Below, in pieces: positions 1 to 7,487 of a stretch of DNA of 64,000 nucleotides. Both the position numbers and the translations under genes were made by a program. Below the pieces are notes generated by a model. The model searched no databases and had not been told where the DNA came from. It was given only the letters and a program-made list of their open reading frames with translations. How positions within the stretch are numbered: position 1 is the first letter of the stretch; the number at the start of each line of letters is the position of its first letter. The stretch spans positions 14,158-78,157 of the forward strand of contig CAYGDE010000001.1 in the NCBI GenBank assembly GCA_964348615.1. The letters are read 5' to 3'. This DNA is from DATIHT01 sp964348615. GTDB taxonomy: Bacteria; Patescibacteriota; Microgenomatia; Curtissbacterales; GWA2-41-24.

Positions 1-348
1 TTCTAACTGGTCTCTGGCTACTGGTCTCTCGTTATTAACAACTACATTTGGCTCAATCTTCACAAACGCAGCATTTTTAGCCCTCCCTAAATCTCTGAGT
101 GTTTTTACCATTGCAGTATCTGGAAGTGGACCTTTTGGTAAATACCCTACCGTCTGTTTAAAATATGGAACAGAGTGAAATGTTAATTGATACGCGCGGA
201 CCATTTTAGCTCCGTCAAAATGCCCTAGTCTTACCAAATCCACCCCAGTTTTTTTTCTAAATTCACCCCATTCCCACGACTGAATGACATGAGAAACGAG
301 CTTGTTGTAGGTATTTTTCTCTTTTTCCAAAACTTCGCGAACAATCAT
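1..348 (-). CDS. FemAB-type peptidoglycan bridge transferase, N-terminal part (cut by window edge)
   Basis: Read on the minus strand from ATG 348-346, an open frame of 116 codons runs off the left edge. The N-terminus carries SWEWGEFRKKTG at about residues 24-35 followed by VDLVRLG, and later YLPKGPLPD; this is the typical opening of FemA/FemX-like GNAT-fold enzymes, which add amino acids from aminoacyl-tRNA to the lipid II stem peptide in the cytoplasm. The ATG overlaps the stop of the upstream PAP2-like gene (ATGA at 348-345), so the two are probably translationally coupled. Substrate and amino acid cannot be told from this fragment; the acetyltransferase-like second domain lies outside the window. 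Confidence 0.75.
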   Translation of the reverse strand, partial: MIVREVLEKEKNTYNKLVSHVIQSWEWGEFRKKTGVDLVRLGHFDGAKMVRAYQLTFHSVPYFKQTVGYLPKGPLPDTAMVKTLRDLGRAKNAAFVKIEPNVVVNNERPVARDQLE

Positions 349-923
349 AAAAGTTTAAAAATTTTCAACATCAAATATGGTTCACAAAAACCTACAATAG
401 TTCCCAAAATTACCTCAACACGTGTATGTGCTTTCAAATTTAATCTAGCAAAAGCAACAATAGGAACAATCAAAAATAGCCACAGTAATTGCCAGTCGTA
501 AAGATAATTTAGAATAAAGACAAAAAAAGTATTTATGAACATGTGGGCGCTAATTTTGAAAAACATGGTAATTGCAGTCATCGTTAACATAAAAATAAAG
601 ACAATTAGATGAAGTTGAAAAAATAAAAGGCTACCCAAAAAGTAAGAAATAACAGTTGCGAAAAAAACTAAAGAGGTAGTAATTGCAAAAAGTTGGGGTC
701 TGTCCTCGCGTTTAATTAAATTTGCATCTTTTATTCTCCCGCCATTTAAAAGAAATATGTAAACCAGAATTGGTGCCAAAACATCAACCAAATGTAAAAT
801 TATAATCGTTGTTTTATTGTGTTCCGTTCGTAGACCAGCTTGTGATACAGCAGCAATTATAAAAATTGGCACCCAGGTGTAATATTGAAAAACATTGGTA
901 ACTATTTTAGAAAATTGCCTCAT
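345..923 (-). CDS. PAP2-superfamily-like integral membrane protein
   Basis: 192 residues with about five to six hydrophobic segments. Three degenerate PAP2 phosphatase signatures occur in order: K71-REDRP-76 (usually K-x6-RP), SAH at 125-127 (usually PSGH), and R160-x5-H166-x3-E170 (usually SR-x5-H-x3-D). The family removes phosphate from lipid phosphates such as undecaprenyl diphosphate at the membrane. The spacing of the first motif and the E for D at the end are atypical, so activity is uncertain. It lies 31 nt downstream of the pcrA-like gene and overlaps the FemAB-like start by 4 nt, consistent with a minus-strand operon serving lipid-carrier recycling and wall building. Confidence 0.6.
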   Translation of the reverse strand: MRQFSKIVTNVFQYYTWVPIFIIAAVSQAGLRTEHNKTTIIILHLVDVLAPILVYIFLLNGGRIKDANLIKREDRPQLFAITTSLVFFATVISYFLGSLLFFQLHLIVFIFMLTMTAITMFFKISAHMFINTFFVFILNYLYDWQLLWLFLIVPIVAFARLNLKAHTRVEVILGTIVGFCEPYLMLKIFKLL

Positions 924-954
924 CTTACTATGATTGCGAAGTATTGCTTTTATG

Positions 955-2766
955 TCAAACTGGTGTCACCAACTCTTCCGGTATATCAACCACAAACCTC
1001 GAAACCATGTTTGTAGAAGTTGTACCAAAATATAATCTTTGCGAAGCATACGAAAGATAAAGTTTTTCTTTTGCGCGCGTCATACCTACATAGGCCAGTC
1101 GCCGTTCTTCCTCAATTTGTGACGCATCTAACATTGAACGGGAATGTGGGAACAAACCTTCTTCCATTCCAACAATAAAAACATTGTCAAATTCCAAACC
1201 TTTTGCGGCATGAATTGTCATTAATGTCACAAATTCAGATTCATTAGATTCAAACGATTTGTCCGGCGAAACCTTGCCCTCCATTAGAGTAATGTTTTCC
1301 AAAAAATCCGAAAGATTATTAAATTCCGCCGCCACCGATTTTAATTCCTTAACATTTTCAACCCGCATCAAGCCTTGTTCAGTGCCATCATCAATTACAA
1401 GCAAGTAATCAGTTGCTTCCAACACCTTATCAATCAACTCCACAGGCTTCAAATTACTTTGATTATTTGACTCTCTATCTCTTTGACCCTCTAACTTCTC
1501 CCGCATTTCCAAAAACTTTTGAAATCTTCGCTTACCTAATTTTTCCGCGCGCTTTTGGGCAACTGCATCCTTGGAGTTGGCAATCAAGCGCAAATAACAA
1601 ACAACGTCTTTAATTTCTTTGCGTTCATAAAACCTTACTCCACCATAAATTCGGTAAGCAATATTGGCATGCAAAAATGCTTCTTCAACGGTTCTCGATT
1701 GGGCATTGGTCCGGTATAAAATCGCAAAAGAAGACAGGGTTTTTCTGGAAGTTAAAATTTTGTTAACAATAAAATTCGCCTCATCCACTTCGTTGATTGC
1801 CCCATAAATACTTATTTTTTCACCCAAACCATTTTCGGTCCAAAGCTTTAAAACTGGATGCGAATTATTGTGGGAAATTATTTTGTTTGCCGCCGAAAGA
1901 ATATTTTGGGTGCTTCTATAATTTTGTTCCAAATTAAAAACCACAGCGTTTGGGAAATCGTGTTCAAAATTTAAAATATTGCGAAAGTCTGCACCTCGAA
2001 AAGAATAAATTGCTTGTGAAGCATCACCAACGACTGTTAAATTACCATGCACACTGGAAAGCATTTTCGTTAAAATATACTGAGCCGTATTTACATCCTG
2101 GTATTCATCCACCAAAACATATTCAAATCTTCCGGCCCATTTAGCCAAAACATTTGGGTTTTCTTGCAGAAGCTTAACTGTCATAAACAGCAAGTCATCA
2201 AAATCCAATGCATCCATTTGGGCAAGTGCTCTTTGGTAAATGTCATAAACCCTGGCAACAGTTTCTGCAAAATACCCATGCGCGAATTGTTGATAGTCGG
2301 AAGGCGATACAAGTTCGCTTTTAGCGGAAGAAATAGCATTTAAAATTGAACTGGGTTTAAAGTTTTTGGTAGATATATCCGAATCTGTCATTATTTTTTT
2401 AACCAAAGAAACACTGTCGTCGTTGTCGTAAATTAGAAAGTTCTGGGCAATTCCAGAAAATTTACCGTCAATTCTTAAAAGCTTGGAACAAAAAGCATGA
2501 AATGTGCCAACATAAGGCGCTACTTTGCCCATCTTTTCTCCAACAAGCTTATGCACTCGTTCTTTCATTTCATTAGCTGCTTTGTTGGTAAAAGTAATAA
2601 GAAGGATATTTTCTGGCCTTACACCTTTTTCTATTAAGTGGGCTGCTTTATATGTTAAAACCCGCGTTTTACCGCTGCCGGCTCCAGCCAATATTAAAAC
2701 CGGCCCATCGGTTTGCAAAGCCGCCTTTTTTTGTTGAGGATCCAAGTCGGAAAGTAATTTCATCAT
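955..2766 (-). CDS. pcrA: UvrD/PcrA-type superfamily 1 DNA helicase
   Basis: 603 residues with the full SF1A motif set: Walker A AGAGSGKT at 27-34, VLVDEYQD near 218 (motif II), VVGDASQAIYSFRG (motif III), LEQNYRST (motif IV), TIHAAKGLEFDNVFI (motif V) and RRLAYVGMTRAKEKL (motif VI). This is a 3'-5' helicase used in nucleotide excision and mismatch repair and replication-conflict removal. It is about 100 residues shorter than E. coli UvrD, ending soon after motif VI, so the RNA-polymerase-binding C-terminal tail is missing; there is also a low-complexity linker near residues 400-435. A TAGAAT box 5 nt before the ATG (2777-2772) suggests a leaderless transcript. UvrD and PcrA cannot be separated here. 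Confidence 0.9.
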   Translation of the reverse strand: MMKLLSDLDPQQKKAALQTDGPVLILAGAGSGKTRVLTYKAAHLIEKGVRPENILLITFTNKAANEMKERVHKLVGEKMGKVAPYVGTFHAFCSKLLRIDGKFSGIAQNFLIYDNDDSVSLVKKIMTDSDISTKNFKPSSILNAISSAKSELVSPSDYQQFAHGYFAETVARVYDIYQRALAQMDALDFDDLLFMTVKLLQENPNVLAKWAGRFEYVLVDEYQDVNTAQYILTKMLSSVHGNLTVVGDASQAIYSFRGADFRNILNFEHDFPNAVVFNLEQNYRSTQNILSAANKIISHNNSHPVLKLWTENGLGEKISIYGAINEVDEANFIVNKILTSRKTLSSFAILYRTNAQSRTVEEAFLHANIAYRIYGGVRFYERKEIKDVVCYLRLIANSKDAVAQKRAEKLGKRRFQKFLEMREKLEGQRDRESNNQSNLKPVELIDKVLEATDYLLVIDDGTEQGLMRVENVKELKSVAAEFNNLSDFLENITLMEGKVSPDKSFESNESEFVTLMTIHAAKGLEFDNVFIVGMEEGLFPHSRSMLDASQIEEERRLAYVGMTRAKEKLYLSYASQRLYFGTTSTNMVSRFVVDIPEELVTPV

Positions 2767-2777
2767 TCTATATTCTA
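2767..2777 (-). promoter_or_regulatory. Leaderless-type -10 box for the pcrA-like gene
   Basis: On the minus strand TAGAAT occupies 2777-2772 and the ATG begins at 2766, leaving 5 nt; transcription would start on or next to the start codon. No convincing -35 is visible. Confidence 0.45.
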
Positions 2778-2810
2778 CAACCTCTGGCTTCTTCCGCTCT
2801 CAAGAGCAGA

Positions 2811-2832
2811 GTCCCGCCCAAAAAGGGCGGTT
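2811..2832. repeat. Short GC-rich palindrome between divergent genes
   Basis: CCGCCC (2814-2819), AAAAA loop, GGGCGG (2825-2830) in an otherwise AT-rich spacer between pcrA and trxA. No T-run follows on either strand, so it is not a good terminator. It resembles the CCGCC/GGCGG palindromes inside rplC and rplD of this window. Confidence 0.5.
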
Positions 2833-2839
2833 GGCTCTT

Positions 2840-2873
2840 TTGTCCCCTTTGTAACTTCTGTATAATACTTCAT
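2840..2873 (+). promoter_or_regulatory. Promoter of trxA, leaderless type
   Basis: Perfect TATAAT at 2861-2866, 7 nt before the ATG at 2874; TTGTCC at 2840-2845 could be a -35 with a short 15-nt spacer. The predicted start point falls on the A of the start codon. Confidence 0.6.
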
Positions 2874-3137
2874 ATGGTTAAATTCTTAGACTTCTGGGCA
2901 GAGTGGTGTGGTCCTTGCAAGTTCATGGAGCCGGTACTAGAAGAATTGGAAAAAGAACTTAAAGGCAAAGTCGAGATAGAAAAGATTAATGTGGACGAAA
3001 ATCAGGAATCCGCAGCCAAATACGGCGTTATGTCCATACCCACATATATTGTTTTAAAAGACGACAAAGAGGTGGAAAGAGTAATCGGTGCTACATCCAA
3101 GGAAAATCTTGAAAAAGCGATCGCCAAAGCACTATGA
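2874..3137 (+). CDS. trxA: Thioredoxin
   Basis: 87 residues, MVKFLDFWAEWCGPCKF with the redox-active WCGPC at 11-15, cis-proline loop SIPTY and a C-terminal helix. It reduces protein disulfides in the cytoplasm. At 87 residues it lacks the first beta-alpha unit of the usual 105-residue fold. The longer in-frame extension upstream is not used: it would run through the promoter and the palindrome, and TATAAT sits 7 nt before this ATG. The stop overlaps the tpiA start by 4 nt (ATGA). Confidence 0.92.
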   Translation: MVKFLDFWAEWCGPCKFMEPVLEELEKELKGKVEIEKINVDENQESAAKYGVMSIPTYIVLKDDKEVERVIGATSKENLEKAIAKAL

Positions 3138-3799
3138 CAGATGCCCCACCGTTTGTTATTGCCAACTTCAAGGCGAACAAAACCCTTGAGGAGTTAATAT
3201 CCTGGCTTGAACAAGTTGAAAAAAATACCCAAAATTTTCCAGGAACCGTCGCAGTTGCACCATCCCATCCATTCCTTGCAGTCTTACATCAAAAAATTAA
3301 ATCGTCCGGTTGGCGGATTAAACTTGCCGCACAAGATATTTCCAAATTCGAACAAGGGGCATATACCGGCGAATTTGCAGCAAGCCAAATAAAAAACATT
3401 TGCACCTATTCTATAATTGGCCATTCAGAAAGACGCCAAAATTTCAAAGAAGACAACGAAGCGCTTTCCCAAAAAGTTAAAAATGCCAAAAGCGTACAAA
3501 TCGAGCCCATTTTTTGTGTTCAAGACGAAAACACCGATATTCCAGAAGGCGTAGCAGTAGTAGCTTATGAGCCAGTGTTTGCAATTGGTACTGGCAACCC
3601 AGACACCCCCGAAAATGCCAAAAGCGTCGCTCAAAATATAAAATCCCGAGGCCAATACACAGTAATTTATGGCGGTTCGGTAAATAGCCAAAATGCAAAA
3701 ACATTTTTAGAAAAAGACTTACTAGATGGTTTATTGGTAGGCAAAGCGAGTCTAGATGCTGGCGAATTTATAAAAATTTTAGAATCTACAGATTATTAA
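3134..3799 (+). CDS. tpiA: Triosephosphate isomerase
   Basis: 221 residues; interconverts dihydroxyacetone phosphate and glyceraldehyde 3-phosphate in glycolysis. Catalytic residues are all visible: N11 and K13 in NFKANK, H97 in IIGHSERR, and E146 in AYEPVFAIGTG with the mobile loop behind it; the phosphate-binding YGGSV and DGLLVGKASL are near the C-terminus. It is about 30 residues shorter than the usual 250, the loss lying in helices between H97 and E146. Translation is coupled to trxA through a 4-nt overlap, and an LCP gene follows 6 nt later, so the three form an operon. Confidence 0.95.
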   Translation: MTDAPPFVIANFKANKTLEELISWLEQVEKNTQNFPGTVAVAPSHPFLAVLHQKIKSSGWRIKLAAQDISKFEQGAYTGEFAASQIKNICTYSIIGHSERRQNFKEDNEALSQKVKNAKSVQIEPIFCVQDENTDIPEGVAVVAYEPVFAIGTGNPDTPENAKSVAQNIKSRGQYTVIYGGSVNSQNAKTFLEKDLLDGLLVGKASLDAGEFIKILESTDY

Positions 3800-3805
3800 T
3801 TTTCT

Positions 3806-4948
3806 ATGCGACAATTGCAAAAAGAAGAAAAAAGTTCACTAGCTCCAGCCAAAATTCTAATAATTTCGATACTAATTACAATTGCAGCCGCAAGCACTAT
3901 CTATTTTCTAAACATTGGAAAATATGTTTTAAAAGGTCCGCAAACGGCCTTTGAGCTAATTACAAATTCCGGTATTAAAAGTGACAACGGGCGAACAAAC
4001 ATTTTGCTTTTAGGAACAGGCGGGGAAGGGCACGATGGTCCTAATCTCACAGATACTATAATTTTGGCCTCGATCGACAAAGACGGTAAAGATCCGGCTT
4101 TAGTTTCGATACCTCGAGATCTTTGGGCGCCCTCAGTTAAAGCAAAAATCAACGCAGCTTACGCCTTCGGTCAAGAAAAAAACGGCAAGGGCAAAGAACT
4201 TGCAGCAAAAACAATTAGTGAACTTTTTGGTATTCCGATCCACTATACAGTTAGAGTTGATTTTAATGGTTTTACCGAGGCTGTAGATTTAATTGATGGT
4301 CTTGATATAAACGTAGATAAATCTTTTCAAGACCCAATGTATCCCATACCAGGCAAAGAAAACGACCTTTGCAAACTTACAATCGAAATGCAGGAAATAA
4401 ACGGACAAAAACTCCAAGTTGTAAAAACTGCTACTGGTTCGGCAATACCACTTTTTGAAATAAACGACCGCAATACGCCGTTTGTATGCCGTTATGAAAC
4501 CCTTGATTTTGAAAAAGGCCCAAAACACATGGATGGTGAAACCGCACTAAAATTTGTAAGATCCAGACATGGAACAAACGATGAGGGTACCGATTTTGCC
4601 CGCTCTGCCAGGCAGCAAAAAGTGATTCTTGCGTTTCGTGATAAAGTTTTTTCAACTCAAACTTTTACAAGCCCAAAAACAATAATCGATCTAATAACCA
4701 CTTTTGATAAGTCAATAGACACAGATATTCAAAACGACGACATTGCGCTTTTTCTAAAACTAGTCAAAAAAATAGATACTACAAAAATAAGGACAATAGT
4801 TTTAGATTCCGAAAGGGAAGAAAGCCAGTTAATAGAAGGAGACCCTGTAAATTACGGAGGCCAGTTTGTTTTAGAACCCAAAGACGGCACCTGGCAAGAC
4901 TTCGCCGAATACGTCCAAGGCGAAATTTTCAAACTTCAGGAAAAATAA
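3806..4948 (+). CDS. LytR-CpsA-Psr (LCP) family cell-wall glycopolymer transferase
   Basis: 380 residues. One N-terminal membrane helix (about 17-36), then the extracytoplasmic LCP domain: NILLLGTGG near 64, LTDTIILASID, LVSIPRDLW with the conserved PRD arginine, KINAAYAFG, and FVRSRHGTNDEGTDFARSARQQ with the conserved arginines. LCP enzymes move undecaprenyl-linked glycopolymers onto peptidoglycan on the outer face of the membrane. A roughly 50-residue insert rich in charged residues sits between the DGLDINV strand and the RSRH motif. It follows tpiA by 6 nt. The acceptor and polymer are unknown. Confidence 0.9.
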   Translation: MRQLQKEEKSSLAPAKILIISILITIAAASTIYFLNIGKYVLKGPQTAFELITNSGIKSDNGRTNILLLGTGGEGHDGPNLTDTIILASIDKDGKDPALVSIPRDLWAPSVKAKINAAYAFGQEKNGKGKELAAKTISELFGIPIHYTVRVDFNGFTEAVDLIDGLDINVDKSFQDPMYPIPGKENDLCKLTIEMQEINGQKLQVVKTATGSAIPLFEINDRNTPFVCRYETLDFEKGPKHMDGETALKFVRSRHGTNDEGTDFARSARQQKVILAFRDKVFSTQTFTSPKTIIDLITTFDKSIDTDIQNDDIALFLKLVKKIDTTKIRTIVLDSEREESQLIEGDPVNYGGQFVLEPKDGTWQDFAEYVQGEIFKLQEK

Positions 4949-5024
4949 TTGCACTAGGTGTGATGGAAATTTCCAGAGAGTGGAAGATAGCAAACAAGTT
5001 GGAAATCAAATATCCAAACTTAGT

Positions 5025-5258
5025 TTAATTCTCGCGGAAAGAAGCAACCAGCTTTAGCGTTCCAAAGACAAACAAAACTACACCTGCCATGAAAAGCAGA
5101 TAGGTAATTTCAGTTGTTCCTGCAGAAGGCAGAGAACTACTTGTTCCACCCTTGCTGGCAGAACTTGTCGCACTTTGGGCGAAAGTGTTAGTAGCTAAAA
5201 TTAAATATGAAAAAAGCGAAGAACCAACTCCTATGACTCTTGGCAGCTTTTTAGTCAT
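5025..5258 (-). CDS. Small secreted protein with LPxxG-like sorting signal
   Basis: 77 residues: an N-terminal signal-like segment (K-K-L-P-R then hydrophobic, ending near NTFAQS), a roughly 20-residue Ser/Gly/Ala linker, then LPSAGT at about 43-48, a 20-residue hydrophobic helix and a short tail with K, R and E. The tripartite end resembles a sortase recognition signal, although the fourth residue is Ala rather than Thr. After cleavage almost nothing would be left but the linker, so it may instead be a tiny two-helix membrane protein. A sortase is encoded in this window at 33718-34431. TATAGT on the minus strand lies about 9 nt before the ATG. Confidence 0.6.
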   Translation of the reverse strand: MTKKLPRVIGVGSSLFSYLILATNTFAQSATSSASKGGTSSSLPSAGTTEITYLLFMAGVVLFVFGTLKLVASFREN

Positions 5259-5284
5259 CTTATATCCACTATAGCAAAAAACAA

Positions 5285-5383
5285 CTATGCTTTGTCAACC
5301 TTTGGTGTTTTTGCAGCTTTGAGAGCGGGTTTTGAAGAAGACTTTACCATCTTGCTCAGCCTCGATTTCAATCTACTTGCCTT
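5285..5383 (-). pseudogene. Second, diverged copy of the rpsT 3' end (bS20 tail remnant)
   Basis: On the minus strand, 33 codons from AAG (5383) to TAG (5285) read KASRLKSRLSKMVKSSSKPA and on to KVDKA. The first dozen residues match the end of the intact S20 upstream (KASRLKSRLSKLV), but nearly every codon differs synonymously (for example TCA versus AGT for Ser, CGA versus AGA for Arg). It has no start codon of its own and is separated from rpsT by a hairpin. It is thus a leftover gene end, not a recent tandem duplication. Confidence 0.8.
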
Positions 5384-5434
5384 TAGCTAGTGGAACACTA
5401 CAGAAACAACGATTTCTGTAGTAGTGTAGCTAGC
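5384..5434. repeat. Imperfect palindrome between the two rpsT tails
   Basis: CTACAGAAA (5398-5406) pairs with TTTCTGTAG (5413-5421) around a 6-nt loop; outer TAGCTA at 5384-5389 and 5427-5432 extend the structure. There is no T-run on the rpsT strand, so it is more like an inserted palindromic element than a terminator. Confidence 0.6.
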
Positions 5435-5436
5435 GC

Positions 5437-5520
5437 AAAGCTTCACGCTTTTGGTTTTGTAGATGGAGTTTTCTTGGAAGTTACTAATTTTGACAATCTT
5501 GATTTAAGTCGTGAAGCTTT
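5437..5520. repeat. 11-bp inverted repeats bracketing the end of rpsT
   Basis: AAAGCTTCACG at 5437-5447 and its exact reverse complement CGTGAAGCTTT at 5510-5520 flank the last 20-odd codons of the intact rpsT; the proximal copy contains the stop codon. The arrangement would permit inversion or marks a recombination junction. Confidence 0.6.
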
Positions 5521-5709
5521 ATTCTTATGAATTACATTAATCTTGGCCGCCTTATCTAAAGCCTTAAAAGCCGTAGTTAGTAAAGCCGCAGTCGGGTTCT
5601 TCCTAAATTCGGAAACTGCTTTCTTGTAAGCTGTTTTCCGAACTAAGTTAATGGCAGTTTTTCGCTCATCTTGCCTTACTTTTTTGATTGCTTGTTTTAT
5701 AACTGGCAT
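5443..5709 (-). CDS. rpsT: Small ribosomal subunit protein bS20
   Basis: 88 residues, strongly basic and helical: MPVIKQAIKKVRQDERK start, RKTAYKKAVSEFRKNP in the middle, and LDKAAKINVIHKNKASRLK, the S20 hallmark, near residues 52-70. S20 binds 16S rRNA and helps early 30S assembly. It is divergently oriented from murJ. The codons after KASRLKSRLSK appear twice at this locus (see the remnant at 5285-5383), so this gene's 3' end may have been replaced by recombination. Confidence 0.93.
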   Translation of the reverse strand: MPVIKQAIKKVRQDERKTAINLVRKTAYKKAVSEFRKNPTAALLTTAFKALDKAAKINVIHKNKASRLKSRLSKLVTSKKTPSTKPKA

Positions 5710-5715
5710 ATCTAT

Positions 5716-5760
5716 AGAATTTCTAATTACTAATTGTAAATTTTGTAATTAGGGAATTCT
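5716..5760. promoter_or_regulatory. Long inverted repeat between divergent rpsT and murJ
   Basis: AGAATT-T-CTAATTAC (5716-5730) is mirrored by GTAATTAG-GG-AATTCT (5745-5760) with a 14-nt AT-rich centre. It fills most of the spacer between the two start codons, so it must overlap one or both promoters. It could be an operator or simply an AT-rich bidirectional promoter. Confidence 0.45.
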
Positions 5761-5767
5761 ACCATCA

Positions 5768-7432
5768 ATGCTCTCCTTTTTCAAAAACAGTGCCACACTT
5801 TTTAAAAAACGACAGCAGGATATTCTTTCGGCAGCCTTTGTAATTGCCACATCTGTAGCAATATCCAGAGTTCTCGGGCTTGTCAGAAACAGGCTCCTTG
5901 CTGCAGAATTTGGCGATAATATTCAACTACTGGACAGTTTTTTTGCGGCATCAGCAATTCCGGATGCTATTTTTGAAGTATTAATCTTTGGCACAATTGC
6001 CCTTGCGTTTATCCCGATCTTCTCTCAATACCTGGAAAAAGACAAACTAGAAAAAGCCTGGGAATTATCTTCCAATATGATTTCTTTGGGGATCATAACT
6101 TTCACGGCGTTTATGGTTTTAGTTCTCATATTTGCAAACCAAATTGCAGCAATTGTCGCCCCAGGAATCATCGAAAGAGATCCAACAACTCAAGCCACAA
6201 TTGCAAAACTACTACGTATCATGATTTTCTCGCAATTTTTCTTTGTAATCTCCATATTCATAACCGGCGTTTTGCAATCCTTCCAGCGCTTTTTAATACC
6301 AGCCCTGGCTTCTGTTTTTTATAACGTCGGCATAATTATTTCTATTATTTTCCTTTCTCCTTCTGTGGGAATTTATGCGCCGGCATTCGGAATGATATTA
6401 GGCGCCCTTTTGCATTTAGTGGTTCAGATGCCACTGGCGCTTTCACTAGGATTTAAATTTAAGCCTATTTTAGATTTTAAAAATACCGATGTGCGTGAAA
6501 TGTTCACACTCATGTGGCCCCGCTCTATTTCTCTGGCTCTAATTAGAACTTCAGACATCATAAATATCGCTTTAGCCTCGACAGCAGCAGTTGGTTCAAT
6601 TGTTGTTTTAAACTTTGCACAAACCCTTCATCTTGTTCCCATATCAATGTTTGCAGGGTCTCTTGCGCAAGCAGCGCTGCCTTCACTTTCGATTGAATTC
6701 AACGCTCAAAGATACGACCAGTTCAAAAAAATATTCGTACAGTCTCTTCATCAAATATTGTTTCTAATACTCCCAGCAGCGGCTATTTTAGCAATTCTCA
6801 GAATTCCGGTAGTCAGGTTGGTCTTTGGAGCAGCTGAATTCCCTTGGGAATTAACAGTTTTAACAGGTAGAACTTTAATTGCCTTTTGCGTCGGAATTAC
6901 AGCAGGTTCAGTAAGCCTACTTCTTTTGCGGGGTTTTCACGCGCTAAGAGACAGCACAACTCCCGTTAAAGTAAATGTGGCATCAGCAATTTTAAATATT
7001 ACCCTAAGTTTTACATTTATTGTTGCTCTTAAACTTTCCGTTGTATATCTTGCCCTAGCTTACTCAATAAGCAGTATTGTAAATGCTTTCCTACTTCTTT
7101 ACTTTCTCAACAAAAAAGTTAATTTCGACAAAAAAGAATTACTTCTCCCTATTGCCAAAATGTTCACGATCACCATTATTATGGCAATTTCTCTGTACAT
7201 TCCTATGAAACTTTTAGACCAGCTTGTTTTCGACACCACAAGAACAGTCGGATTACTTCTTTTAACCTCCATTGCAACATTAGTAGGGCTTGTGGTCTAT
7301 ACATTTCTTTCCTGGATTTTAAAAGTTAACGAGGTGGAAATTTTTTACAATTTAGCTAAAAAAGTGATCGCCTTCCCAACTAAACTCGCAAGACCCGCCC
7401 CCACATCAATCGAAGCGCAAGAAAATCAGTAA
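5768..7432 (+). CDS. murJ: Lipid II flippase MurJ (MviN family)
   Basis: 554 residues, about 14 hydrophobic helices. The family opening is clear: ISRVLGLVRNRLLAAEFG at about 36-53, then LDSFFAASAIPD and EVLIFGTIALAFIPIFSQ. MurJ flips lipid-linked peptidoglycan precursors to the outer leaflet. The central cavity arginines seen in the family (for example R in SRVLGLVRN and the helix 8 region around WPRSISLALIR) are present. The C-terminal 30 residues are a cytoplasmic tail rich in Pro/Ala. Together with LCP, MltG and FemAB in the window it indicates a peptidoglycan wall. Confidence 0.93.
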   Translation: MLSFFKNSATLFKKRQQDILSAAFVIATSVAISRVLGLVRNRLLAAEFGDNIQLLDSFFAASAIPDAIFEVLIFGTIALAFIPIFSQYLEKDKLEKAWELSSNMISLGIITFTAFMVLVLIFANQIAAIVAPGIIERDPTTQATIAKLLRIMIFSQFFFVISIFITGVLQSFQRFLIPALASVFYNVGIIISIIFLSPSVGIYAPAFGMILGALLHLVVQMPLALSLGFKFKPILDFKNTDVREMFTLMWPRSISLALIRTSDIINIALASTAAVGSIVVLNFAQTLHLVPISMFAGSLAQAALPSLSIEFNAQRYDQFKKIFVQSLHQILFLILPAAAILAILRIPVVRLVFGAAEFPWELTVLTGRTLIAFCVGITAGSVSLLLLRGFHALRDSTTPVKVNVASAILNITLSFTFIVALKLSVVYLALAYSISSIVNAFLLLYFLNKKVNFDKKELLLPIAKMFTITIIMAISLYIPMKLLDQLVFDTTRTVGLLLLTSIATLVGLVVYTFLSWILKVNEVEIFYNLAKKVIAFPTKLARPAPTSIEAQENQ

Positions 7433-7453
7433 GAAAAGAAAAGCATAATCTGG

Positions 7454-7487
7454 TTCGCAAAAGGTGACAGCTGATATACTTACGCCT
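7454..7487 (+). promoter_or_regulatory. Promoter of lepA, leaderless type
   Basis: TATACT at 7475-7480 lies 7 nt before the ATG at 7488; TTCGCA at 7454-7459 is a weak -35 candidate. This placement decides the lepA start codon. Confidence 0.55.

Noticed and set aside
345..501. Plus-strand frame at the left end
   Set aside because: Shadow of the PAP2-like and FemAB genes, which read convincingly on the minus strand.
2652..2873. N-terminal extension of thioredoxin
   Set aside because: It runs antisense through the pcrA start and the palindrome; a TATAAT box 7 nt before ATG 2874 and the family length place the start there.
7464..7487. Earlier start for lepA
   Set aside because: Would include the -10 box and adds residues not seen in EF4 proteins.
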